Below, piece after piece: positions 37,027 through 44,358 of a DNA stretch of 64,000 bases (positions are counted from its first letter, which is position 1; the number at the start of each line of letters is the position of its first letter). The notes under the pieces were generated by a model. The model saw nothing but the letters and a program-made list of their open reading frames with translations, was not told the origin of the DNA and did not search any database. A program made the position numbers and the translations under genes. The DNA comes from Marinibacterium sp050389775 (GTDB lineage: Bacteria; Pseudomonadota; Alphaproteobacteria; Rhodobacterales; Rhodobacteraceae). The stretch lies in the NCBI RefSeq assembly GCF_050389775.1, contig NZ_CP177144.1, positions 3,286,001 through 3,350,000 of the forward strand, in the 5' to 3' direction.

Positions 37027-37484
37027 ACAGACAGACACTTATCCTGATTGCCACCGCCGGATCCGCCGCCCTGATGATGGGCGCGCTGGGGTTCCAGTAC
37101 CTGGGCGGGCTGGCACCCTGCAAGATGTGCTATTGGCAGCGGTATCCGCATGTTGCCGCGGTGGTCGCGGGCCTGCTGGCGCTGGCCATCCGGTCGCGGC
37201 TGCTGCCGCTTCTGGGCGCGCTGGCCACGGCGATCACGGGGGGCATCGGGGTGTTTCACACCGGGGTCGAACGCGGCTGGTGGGAAGGCCCGACGACCTG
37301 CACGTCGGGCGATGTCAGCAACATGTCGGCCGATGCCCTGCTCGACCAGATCATGAACGCCCCTCTGGTGCGCTGTGACGAGGTGGCCTGGACCTTCCTC
37401 GACCTGTCGATGGCCAGCTGGAACGCCATTGCCTCGGCCGTGCTGGTGCTGATCTGGCTGGCCGCCGCCCGGCGCAGCGCCTGA
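37023..37484 (+). CDS. dsbB: Disulfide bond formation protein DsbB
   Basis: A protein of 153 aa starting at ATGA overlap with the DedA gene. Four membrane segments with the DsbB redox cysteines: CKMC (33-36) in the first periplasmic loop region with the quinone-side WQRYP, and a second pair, Cys93 (TTCTSG) and Cys118 (VRCDE). It passes electrons from DsbA to quinone. E. coli DsbB has the same pattern (CVLC and a second pair). No dsbA is adjacent. Confidence 0.93.
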   Translation: MNRQTLILIATAGSAALMMGALGFQYLGGLAPCKMCYWQRYPHVAAVVAGLLALAIRSRLLPLLGALATAITGGIGVFHTGVERGWWEGPTTCTSGDVSNMSADALLDQIMNAPLVRCDEVAWTFLDLSMASWNAIASAVLVLIWLAAARRSA

Positions 37485-37910
37485 TCAGCGCGGCCGGCTG
37501 GAGCGCAGCAGCAGGCTGGTTTCGCTGGTGCTGACCCCGTCGAGCCGGCGGATGCGGCCCAACACGCTGTCAAAGCCTTCCAGCGTGTCGGTGCCGATCT
37601 CGGCGATCAGGTCCCAGCGGCCATTGGTCGAATGCACGGCGCGGATCTCGGCCATGCCCTGCAACTGGCGCAGGATGCGGTCGGTGCCGCGCCCTTCGAT
37701 GCCCAGCATCATCAGCCCGCGCACCGGGTCGCCGGCCATGTCCTGCTTGACCACGACGGAATAGCCCAGGATCTGGCCGTCGCGTTCCATCCGCTCGATC
37801 CGGCTGCGCAACGTGGTGCGCGACAGGCCCAGGGCCTGGCTCATGTCCGACAGCGACATGCGCGCGTTGCGGCGCAGGGCGGCCAGGATGCGTTCGTCCG
37901 TTTCGTCCAT
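37485..37910 (-). CDS. Lrp/AsnC-family regulator, likely of arginine catabolism
   Basis: A protein of 141 aa. The N-terminal AsnC HTH is MDETDERILAALRRNARMSL, then SQALGLSRTTLRSRIERMERDG. The C-terminal RAM ligand/oligomerisation domain is VRGLMMLGIEG...ILRQLQGMAEIRAVHSTNGRWDLIAEI. It is divergent from arginase and ornithine cyclodeaminase, 116 bp away, so it probably responds to an amino acid such as arginine or ornithine and controls that pair. Stop and start overlap nothing; it is convergent with dsbB, whose stop is adjacent. Confidence 0.9.
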   Translation of the reverse strand: MDETDERILAALRRNARMSLSDMSQALGLSRTTLRSRIERMERDGQILGYSVVVKQDMAGDPVRGLMMLGIEGRGTDRILRQLQGMAEIRAVHSTNGRWDLIAEIGTDTLEGFDSVLGRIRRLDGVSTSETSLLLRSSRPR

Positions 37911-38026
37911 TCACGCCATCCGAATTGAACAATCCTACGCCATATTGACCAGATTGATGGCTTATGACCATCCCGTTTCGGCGCATACTTCACCTGTCAC
38001 ACGACCAGATGACCGGAGAAGCCCCC

Positions 38027-38953
38027 ATGACCCAAGCCACCTGCATCCTGATCGGCGCGCCCGTGGACAGCGGCAAGCGCCGGGCCGGCTGCCTGATGGG
38101 GCCCGATGCCTATCGCACCGCCGGGCTGGCCGGCGCGCTGGAAGAGCTGGGCCACAGGGTCGAGGACCGGGGCAACCTGGCCCCGGCCCCGCATGGCCCC
38201 GAGGCCGAGGACGACCCGATCTTCCAGCACCAGCGCACCATCGGCTGGACCCAGGCCCTGACCGGCGCGGCCGAAGCGGCGATGGCCGACGGGCTGCCGA
38301 TCTTCCTGGGCGGGGATCATGCGCTGTCGCTGGGCTCGGTCGCGGGGGCCGCGGCCCATGCCCGGCGGGTCGGTCGGCCGCTCTTTGTGCTGTGGCTGGA
38401 TGCGCACAGCGATTACCACACCCCGCGCAGCAGCACCTCGGGCAACCTGCACGGCACGCCGCTGGCCTACGTCACCGGGCGGCCCGGGTTCGACGGCTTT
38501 CCGCCGGTGCCCGCGCCGGTGGCGCCGGACAACATCTGCATCATCGGGCTGCGCTCGGTCGATGCGGCCGAACGCGAGGCCCTCCAGGCCAGCGCCATCC
38601 ACCGCCACGACATGCGCGAGATCGACGAGACGGGCATTGCCCGGCCGCTGGCGGCCTTTCTCGACCGGGTGGCGGCGGCGGACGGGCTGCTGCATGTCTC
38701 GCTGGATGTCGATTTCCTGGACCCCGCGGTGGCCCCGGCCGTGGGCACGACGGTGCCCGGCGGGGCCACCGTGCGCGAAGCCCACCTGGTCATGGAAATG
38801 CTGCATGACAGCGGGCGGATGACCTCGCTCGACCTGGTCGAGCTGAACCCCTTTCTGGACGAACGCGGGCGCACGGCGCAGCTGATGGTCGACCTGGCCG
38901 CCTCGGCGCTTGGCCGGCGCGTCTTTGATCGCCCGACCCGGGCCTATGATTGA
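38027..38953 (+). CDS. rocF: Arginase
   Basis: A protein of 308 aa from ATG 38027 (GGAGA upstream; the frame upstream is excluded). It hydrolyses arginine to ornithine and urea using two Mn ions. The metal-binding motifs are all present: GGDHALSLGS (about 103), WLDAHSDYHT (about 125) and SLDVDFLDP (about 230), with an E-rich VELNPFLDE near the end. N-terminal LIGAPVDSGKRRAGC and SSTSGNLHG fit arginase rather than agmatinase. It is followed by ornithine cyclodeaminase, giving arginine to ornithine to proline. Confidence 0.93.
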   Translation: MTQATCILIGAPVDSGKRRAGCLMGPDAYRTAGLAGALEELGHRVEDRGNLAPAPHGPEAEDDPIFQHQRTIGWTQALTGAAEAAMADGLPIFLGGDHALSLGSVAGAAAHARRVGRPLFVLWLDAHSDYHTPRSSTSGNLHGTPLAYVTGRPGFDGFPPVPAPVAPDNICIIGLRSVDAAEREALQASAIHRHDMREIDETGIARPLAAFLDRVAAADGLLHVSLDVDFLDPAVAPAVGTTVPGGATVREAHLVMEMLHDSGRMTSLDLVELNPFLDERGRTAQLMVDLAASALGRRVFDRPTRAYD

Positions 38954-38954
38954 C

Positions 38955-39140
38955 CTGTATCCACGACCGCCCCGCGCCTGTGACTGCCCCGTGCCCATGA
39001 TTGAGCGGTGCCCATGATCGACCTGTGTTTGTGACTGATACGCGCCGGTAACTGCCCCATAGCCATGACTGAACCGTGCCTCCGAATACCCCGCGCCTGC
39101 AACTGCCCCGCGCCCATGACCACCCTGCCCCTGAACCCGC
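38955..39140. repeat. 17-bp degenerate tandem repeat between arginase and ornithine cyclodeaminase
   Basis: About eleven units of 17 bp with consensus near GCGCCCATGACTGCCCC; variants include GTGCCCATGATTGAGCG, GTGCCCATGATCGACCT and GCGCCTGCAACTGCCCC. It fills almost the whole 209-bp gap between two genes that should be co-transcribed, so it would form part of their mRNA. Confidence 0.85.
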
Positions 39141-39162
39141 CCCCCTCCTGCAAGGATCGCCG

Positions 39163-40215
39163 ATGACCACCCCGTCCGACAAAGCCCTCGTTCCCTTCGT
39201 ATCGGTCGACGACATGATGCGCCTGATCCACCATGTCGGGCTTGAACCGATGCTGCGCGGGCTGGCCGACTACATCGAAGAGGACTTCCGCCGCTGGGAG
39301 CTCTTCGACAAGACCCCGCGCGTGGCCTCGCATTCGCGCGAAGGCGTGATCGAGCTGATGCCAACCTCGGATGGCGAGGTCTACGGGTTCAAATATGTCA
39401 ACGGCCACCCCCGGAACACGGCCGAAGGGCTGCAGACGGTGACGGCCTTCGGCCTGCTGGCCGACGTGGCCACGGGCTATCCGGTGCTGCTGAGCGAGAT
39501 GACCCTGCTGACCGCCCTGCGCACGGCGGCGACCTCGGCGATGGTGGCCAGGCATCTTGCGCCCCGGGGCGCGCGGACCATGGCGATGATCGGCAACGGC
39601 GCGCAATCCGAATTCCAGACGCTGGCGATGAAGGCGGTGATCGGGCTGGACCGCGTGCGGCTCTATGACACCGATCCGGCGGCCACGGCCAAATGCGCGG
39701 CCAACCTGGCACGCTCGGGCATCGAGGTGATCCGTTGCGCCAGTCCGGAAGAGGCCGTCGAAGGCGCGCAGATCCTGACGACCTGCACCGCCGACAAGCG
39801 CAATGCGACGGTGCTGAACGACAACCTTGTCGGCGCGGGCGTGCATATCAACGCGATCGGCGGCGATTGCCCGGGCAAGACCGAGCTGGCCGCGCCGATC
39901 CTGCACCGGTCCGAGATCTTCGTGGAATACCCGCCCCAGACCCGGATCGAAGGCGAGATCCAGCAGCTGGCCGAGGATCACCCGGTGACCGAGCTGTGGC
40001 AGGTCATCGCCGGCCAGGCGCCCGGGCGGACGAGTGCCGGCCAGATCACGCTGTTCGACAGCGTGGGCTTTGCGATCGAGGATTTCTCGGCCCTGCGCTA
40101 CGTGCGCGACGCGCTGGAAGAGACGGGGCTGGGCCATATGCTGGACCTGCTGGCCGACCCGGACGATCCGCGCGACCTTTACGGCATGCTGATGCGGGCG
40201 GCCCCGGCGGGCTGA
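39163..40215 (+). CDS. Ornithine cyclodeaminase
   Basis: A protein of 350 aa from ATG 39163; an ATG-less leader made of repeat DNA precedes it. It turns ornithine into proline and ammonia with NAD. The OCD/mu-crystallin motifs are seen: YVNGHPRNTAEGLQTV, LLSEMTLLTALRTAATSAMV, the Rossmann MIGNGAQSEFQTLA, LTTCTADKRNATVL, INAIGGDCPGKTEL and ILHRSEIFVEYPPQTRIEGE. Downstream of arginase on the same strand, it completes an arginine-to-proline route. Confidence 0.93.
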   Translation: MTTPSDKALVPFVSVDDMMRLIHHVGLEPMLRGLADYIEEDFRRWELFDKTPRVASHSREGVIELMPTSDGEVYGFKYVNGHPRNTAEGLQTVTAFGLLADVATGYPVLLSEMTLLTALRTAATSAMVARHLAPRGARTMAMIGNGAQSEFQTLAMKAVIGLDRVRLYDTDPAATAKCAANLARSGIEVIRCASPEEAVEGAQILTTCTADKRNATVLNDNLVGAGVHINAIGGDCPGKTELAAPILHRSEIFVEYPPQTRIEGEIQQLAEDHPVTELWQVIAGQAPGRTSAGQITLFDSVGFAIEDFSALRYVRDALEETGLGHMLDLLADPDDPRDLYGMLMRAAPAG

Positions 40216-40224
40216 TCCCGTCTA

Positions 40225-40400
40225 CGGGTTGGGCTGTTCTGCGAGCCGGGCCGGGTTGATACGCGGTCCGGGCTGCGCTGTTCCTCGATCCGGGGCGGGC
40301 TGTTCCCCGGGCTGGCCGGATCCAAGGTTCGGGGCTGGCCGGTTCCTTGGTTTGGGGCTGGTTGATCCACGATCCTTGCCGGGTTGATACGGCGGTGCCA
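40225..40400. repeat. About 22-bp degenerate tandem repeat
   Basis: About eight units of roughly 22 bp with a GGGCTGG-TTGATC- or GGGCTG-TGTTCC-like core, for example GGCCGGTTCCTTGGTTTGGG and GGCCGGATCCAAGGTTCGGG. It lies between convergent genes (ornithine cyclodeaminase + and HNH -). No hairpin with a T-run was seen. Confidence 0.7.
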
Positions 40401-40482
40401 CCCGCCGATTGATGCCCGGATCGGCATCATGTGCGGATCGCAGGACTGATCCGCAGCCCGAATACTCCCGGGCGCGGCGGCG

Positions 40483-41067
40483 TCAGGCCTCCAGCTCGGT
40501 GTCCCAGTAGAGGAAATCGATCCAGCTGTCGTGCAGGTGGTTGGGCGGGAATTTCCGGCCCGTGTTGCGCAGCTCTTCGGCATTGGGCTGGCGCGGCGGC
40601 TTGCGCAGGGCCATGCCCGCCTGGCGCAGCGATTTCGACCCCTTGCGCAGGTTGCAGCGCGAACAGGCCGCAACGACATTCTGCCAGCTGGTCACCCCTC
40701 CGGCGGCGCGCGGCACCACATGGTCAAAGGTCAGATCGCCCTTGGTGCCGCAGTACTGGCAGCGGAATTCGTCCCTCAAGAAAAGATTAAAGCGCGTGAA
40801 GGCCACGCGCTTTTGAGGTTTGACGAAATCCTTGAGGACGACGACAGAGGGTATTCGGATCCGGGTACTCGGGCTGCGGACCACCTCGTCGTATTCGGCG
40901 ACGATGTCCACCCTGTCGAGCCAGGCCGCCTTGATCGCCTCCTGCCAGGGCCACAGCGACAGCGGATAATAGGACAAGGGCCGGTAATCCGCGTTGAGAA
41001 CCAGTGCCGGATGCTGCTTCAGAGCCGATGGCTCGCGCACGAATTCCGTCCTGAAATCACCGTCCAT
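40483..41067 (-). CDS. HNH endonuclease
   Basis: A protein of 194 aa from ATG 41067; a start 24 codons upstream (41139) is possible but would lie at the predicted promoter. The C-terminal half is an HNH nuclease with zinc cysteines: CQYCG, then FDHVVPRAAGG, WQNVVAACSRCNLRKGSK. The N-terminal half (LVLNADYRPLSYYPLSLWPWQEAI) is characteristic of the common chromosomal HNH family in Alphaproteobacteria. Its true role is unknown; it is not linked to a restriction methylase here. Confidence 0.9.
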   Translation of the reverse strand: MDGDFRTEFVREPSALKQHPALVLNADYRPLSYYPLSLWPWQEAIKAAWLDRVDIVAEYDEVVRSPSTRIRIPSVVVLKDFVKPQKRVAFTRFNLFLRDEFRCQYCGTKGDLTFDHVVPRAAGGVTSWQNVVAACSRCNLRKGSKSLRQAGMALRKPPRQPNAEELRNTGRKFPPNHLHDSWIDFLYWDTELEA

Positions 41068-41141
41068 GACCTTAGCCGTCCTCGCCCTGACTGCCCCGTC
41101 CCTGGTCTTTTGGGGCAACCTGTCTTCCCCATTAACCAAGG

Positions 41142-41169
41142 ACTATATCTCGTGGTTTCTTTCTGGCAA
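41142..41169 (-). promoter_or_regulatory. Strong sigma70-like promoter for the HNH gene
   Basis: On the minus strand: TTGCCA (-35, 41169-41164), 16-bp spacer, TATAGT (-10, 41147-41142). It matches 10 of 12 consensus bases and lies about 75 bp before the HNH start, in a clearly AT-richer patch. This also argues against the upstream start at 41139. Confidence 0.6.
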
Positions 41170-41295
41170 GACCCAGATGTTCCACCGTTGTAGGCGTGAT
41201 AAGACGATTCCGTTACAGGACAGTGACACTTATCCACACCTGCGGCACCCTGACGCCGGGCGGTTTCGCCCATGATGCACAAAAAGACGGCAGCC

Positions 41296-41910
41296 ATGTC
41301 CCGCCTGATCGCCTTCAACAAGCCTTTCGGCGTGCTGACCCAGTTCTCGGGCGGCGCGGAAGGCCGGCCGACCCTGGCCGATCACATCGACGTCAAGGAC
41401 ATCTATCCGGCCGGCCGGCTCGATCGCGACAGCGAGGGCCTGCTGCTGCTGACCGATGACGGCAAGCTGCAGGCGCGCATCGCCGATCCGCGCCACAAGC
41501 TGGCCAAGACCTACCTGGTCCAGGTCGAACGCATCCCCGACGGCGCGGCGCTGCAGGCGCTGGCCAAGGGGGTCGAACTGAAGGACGGAATCACCCGGCC
41601 GGCCAGTGTCCGGCGGATCGATCCGCCCGACCTCTGGCCTCGGGTGCCGCCCGTGCGCGAACGCAAGAGCGTGCCCGATTGCTGGATCGAGCTGACCATC
41701 CGCGAGGGCCGCAACCGGCAGGTGCGCCGGATGACGGCGGCCGTGGGCCACCCGACCCTGCGCCTGGTGCGCTGGCGGATCGGGCCGGTCTCGCTGGCCG
41801 GCCTGACCCCGGGCGCCTGGATGGAGCTCAGCCCAACTCTGTTCGCGGACCTGCCTCGAACTTCGAAATCAGCATATCGGTCACGCCGCCCAGCTCCAGG
41901 GCGTCGTTGA
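41296..41910 (+). CDS. rluE: 23S rRNA pseudouridine synthase RluE
   Basis: A protein of 204 aa from ATG 41296 (in-frame ATGs at 41272 and 41275 are alternatives). It is an RsuA/RluB-type pseudouridine synthase: LIAFNKPFGVLTQF at the start, the catalytic YPAGRLDRDSEGLLLLT with the essential Asp, KTYLVQVE, WPRVPPVRERKSVPD and TIREGRNRQVRRMTAAVGHPTLRL. The RERKS and LWPR phrases match E. coli RluE, which modifies U2457 of 23S rRNA. The last about 25 residues extend past the family end and overlap the opposite ABM gene by 83 bp. Confidence 0.9.
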   Translation: MSRLIAFNKPFGVLTQFSGGAEGRPTLADHIDVKDIYPAGRLDRDSEGLLLLTDDGKLQARIADPRHKLAKTYLVQVERIPDGAALQALAKGVELKDGITRPASVRRIDPPDLWPRVPPVRERKSVPDCWIELTIREGRNRQVRRMTAAVGHPTLRLVRWRIGPVSLAGLTPGAWMELSPTLFADLPRTSKSAYRSRRPAPGRR

Positions 41911-42133
41911 ACGCCTTGACCCAGGGCTGGCCCAGGTGGTCGGCCAGGGCCTCTTCGCTTTCCCATTCCTCGTAGATGCGGAAGGTGTTGCCGGCATCGA
42001 CCAGCTGCGAGAATTCATAGACCACGCAGCCCGGCTCGCGGCGGGTTTCGTTGAGCGCATTCAGCGCGGCCTGCTGCAATTCCATCGCCGCGGCGGCATT
42101 GGTCAGCTTGAAGGTTCCGGTCACGATGATCAT
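41828..42133 (-). CDS. Antibiotic biosynthesis monooxygenase (ABM) domain protein
   Basis: A protein of 101 aa with the dimeric ferredoxin-like ABM fold: MIIVTGTFKLTNAAAAMELQ, TRREPGCVVYEFSQLVDAGN, FRIYEEWESEEALADHLGQP and a final helix-strand. Such small proteins act on quinones, heme or reactive carbonyls. It is convergent with rluE and overlaps its 3' end by 83 bp. It is the last gene of a minus-strand run with the esterase, but the 78-bp gap is larger than in a coupled pair. Confidence 0.88.
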   Translation of the reverse strand: MIIVTGTFKLTNAAAAMELQQAALNALNETRREPGCVVYEFSQLVDAGNTFRIYEEWESEEALADHLGQPWVKAFNDALELGGVTDMLISKFEAGPRTELG

Positions 42134-42211
42134 GGATCTGGTCCTCTGGTCGAAATCACTGTCTGAAATGGCCGGGGCCGCGAGGCTGAGCCCCGGCCCC
42201 GGCGGTCCGGG

Positions 42212-42877
42212 TCAAAGCCCCAGCTTGTCGCGCATGAAGGCCAGCGCCACGCTGAGCCCGTCGGGCGCGATGCCATGGCCCGTGCCCTTCATGACATGGG
42301 CATAGACATCCTTCCAGCCCGCCTCTTGCAGGGCCTCGGCCGCCTCGGGCAGCGATTGCGGGGGCACGACGTCATCGGCATCGCCATGCACCAGCAGCAC
42401 CGGCGGACGCGACACGGTTTCCTCGGCCAGGGTATCGGGCGACATCAGCCGGCCGGAAAAGGCCACCACGCCGGCCACCGGGTCTTCGCGCCGGGGGGCG
42501 ACGTGCAGGCTCATCATCGTGCCCTGGCTGAAGCCGAACAGCACGACCTGTTCGGGCAGCACGTCCTCGTCGACCATCAGCGCGTCGAGGAAGGCATCGA
42601 GATCGCGGATGGCCATGTCCATCGACCGGGCCGATTCCTCTTCGGACGAGCCGTCGATCCAGGGGATCGGGAACCATTGGAAGCCGCCCATCGACCCGGG
42701 GCAATCCTCGGGCGCGTCGGGGGCGACAAACAGCGTGTCGGGCAGGTGTTCGCCCAGCACGTCGGCCAGGCCCAGCAGGTCGGCCCCGTTGGCCCCGTAG
42801 CCATGCAGGAAGACCACGACCGAACGGGTGTCTCCTGAGACCGGCGCCCGCCGGCCGGCTGTCAATACGCGTGTCAT
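42212..42877 (-). CDS. Alpha/beta hydrolase (carboxylesterase/phospholipase type)
   Basis: A protein of 221 aa from ATG 42877, with GGAAGGAA upstream. Catalytic triad motifs are all visible: nucleophile GFSQGTMMS, Asp in VHGDADDVVPP and His in GTGHGIAPDG. The oxyanion-hole HGYGANGADL follows the first strand. It belongs to the cytoplasmic carboxylesterase (YpfH/EstB-like) group acting on short acyl esters or lysophospholipids. No signal peptide. Confidence 0.9.
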   Translation of the reverse strand: MTRVLTAGRRAPVSGDTRSVVVFLHGYGANGADLLGLADVLGEHLPDTLFVAPDAPEDCPGSMGGFQWFPIPWIDGSSEEESARSMDMAIRDLDAFLDALMVDEDVLPEQVVLFGFSQGTMMSLHVAPRREDPVAGVVAFSGRLMSPDTLAEETVSRPPVLLVHGDADDVVPPQSLPEAAEALQEAGWKDVYAHVMKGTGHGIAPDGLSVALAFMRDKLGL

Positions 42878-42938
42878 TCCATTCCTTCCCGGTTGATATG
42901 TCGGTGAGATGCCCCTGCCGCGGGCCCGCCGGCCGCGC

Positions 42939-43664
42939 CTAGAGCGCGCCGTAGCAGGCCACCAGCCCGCGCCCCTGCGAGCCATCCAGCCAGACTTCCT
43001 TGTAGAGATACATGCCCCCGTCCATCGGTTGCAGCATGAAGGCATAGGCATCGTCGGGCGAGACCGCGTCGCCGGGGATCACGTGCTTGCAGATCCGCTC
43101 GCGGCCAAGGTCGCAGGCGCCGGAATCCTCGATGACCTCGCCGGTCGACAGGTCGCGGGCCACGACGGAAAACGCCCCGTCGTGGAACCACAGTTTCATG
43201 TCGTAGAGCCCGGCCGTGCCGTCGTCGTTGGGAAAGACGATCTCGCCTTCGCACCAGATTTCGCGGGTGAAATCCACCGCCCCGGCAGCGCTTGCCGCAA
43301 GGCCGGCGGCCAGGATGCCGGGCAGGATGCGCGCCGGTTTGGCACGCAGGGCGCCGCGCAGGACGCGGGCCGGATTGCCGGTCAGAATGCGGGCAGTAAC
43401 GCCGAGCGGGGCGCCACGCGCGGCGCGGGCTGGATTGCCACGCAAGGCGAATGCCGGATCACCAGGCAGGACGCGGCGCAGGAGGCGTGCAGCATTGCCA
43501 CGCAGGGCGCCGGACAAGGCGTGGGCAGCAAAGCCAGGCAGACCACGGGACACAATATCACGCCGCATGCGAGGCATCACAGGGGCCGGGACACGCAACG
43601 GCAATGCCCTCGCCCGGCCGGGCTGCGCGTCGGCGCGCCATGCCCCAAGGATCGCGCGGATCAT
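42939..43664 (-). CDS. Secreted protein whose signal peptide seems to be split by a repeat insertion
   Basis: A protein of 241 aa; the ATG at 43664 overlaps the alkA stop (ATGA), which supports this start. The C-terminal part (129-241) looks like a conserved secreted domain: TREIWCEGEIVFPNDDGTAGL, CDLGRERICKHVIPGD and a Cys near the end (VACYGAL). Just before it lies PGILAAGLAASAAGA, a good signal-peptide core. Residues 54-113, however, are three 20-aa repeats, and residues 7-53 are Arg/Pro-rich. Joining MIRAIL (1-6) to PGILAAG (115-121) would give a normal signal peptide, so the gene looks interrupted in frame. The function is unknown. Confidence 0.65.
   Translation of the reverse strand: MIRAILGAWRADAQPGRARALPLRVPAPVMPRMRRDIVSRGLPGFAAHALSGALRGNAARLLRRVLPGDPAFALRGNPARAARGAPLGVTARILTGNPARVLRGALRAKPARILPGILAAGLAASAAGAVDFTREIWCEGEIVFPNDDGTAGLYDMKLWFHDGAFSVVARDLSTGEVIEDSGACDLGRERICKHVIPGDAVSPDDAYAFMLQPMDGGMYLYKEVWLDGSQGRGLVACYGAL
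43326..43505 (-). repeat. 60-bp in-frame tandem repeat inside the secreted-protein gene
   Basis: Three units of 60 bp encode 20-residue repeats beginning LRGNAARL, LRGNPARA and LTGNPARV and ending DPAFA, VTARI and KPARI. The last unit abuts the hydrophobic core of the signal peptide (LPGILAAG). A fainter fourth copy may lie upstream (GLPGFAAHALSGA). Confidence 0.85.
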
Positions 43665-44293
43665 CGAATGCCCTCCCTGTCCTTCGCCACCCGGTAGTAG
43701 GCCCAGAACAGCCGTGCCGCAACCGATCGCCAGGGCGACCAGTCTTCGGCCATGCGGCGCAGGTCGCGTTCCTTGGGCCGGTCGGGCAGATCGAACAGGA
43801 TGCGGGCGGCTTCCTGCAAGGCCAGATCGCCCGGCGCAAAGACATCGGCCCGGCCCAGGCTGAACATCGCGTAGATTTCCGCCGTCCAGATGCCGATGCC
43901 CGGCACTTCGACCAGCCGGCGGATGACCTCGTCGGTCGGCGCCGCGCGCAGCGCGCGGTAGTCGATGCGCGCCTCGGCCAGCGCCCGGGCATAGCGGATC
44001 TTCTGGCGCGACAGGCCGACGGCCCGCAGCTCGTCGTCGCTGGCGCCCTGGATCTTGCGCGGGCCGGTCAGCCGGGCGTCCTTCATCCGGCCCCAGATCG
44101 CATTGGCCGAGGCCGTCGACACCTGCTGGCTGACAATGGCCGACAGCAGTTCGGCAAACCCGTCGGGTTTGCGCCGCAGGGGCAGCGGGCCGGTCAGCGC
44201 CAGAGCCCGGGCCAGCCGGGGATCATGGGCGGCCAGCCAGTCGGCGCCCTCGGCCACGCATGCCGGCGTCTCGATGATCCGTCCTGTGCTCAT
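43661..44293 (-). CDS. alkA: DNA-3-methyladenine glycosylase II (AlkA/HhH-GPD)
   Basis: A protein of 210 aa from ATG 44293. It has the helix-hairpin-helix/GPD signature: VEVPGIGIWTAEIYAMFSLG, then VFAPGDLALQEA with the catalytic Asp, after SAIVSQQVSTASANAIWGRM. It lacks the N-terminal TATA-like domain of E. coli AlkA, so it is the short form common in Alphaproteobacteria. It excises alkylated purines. It lies divergent from the MFS gene and its stop overlaps the following gene. Confidence 0.9.
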   Translation of the reverse strand: MSTGRIIETPACVAEGADWLAAHDPRLARALALTGPLPLRRKPDGFAELLSAIVSQQVSTASANAIWGRMKDARLTGPRKIQGASDDELRAVGLSRQKIRYARALAEARIDYRALRAAPTDEVIRRLVEVPGIGIWTAEIYAMFSLGRADVFAPGDLALQEAARILFDLPDRPKERDLRRMAEDWSPWRSVAARLFWAYYRVAKDREGIR

Positions 44294-44358
44294 GGCCTGC
44301 CTTTCCGCGACGTTCGGGCGCTCTTGCCCGCCCCCGACAAGCCAGATACTGCGGTGGC

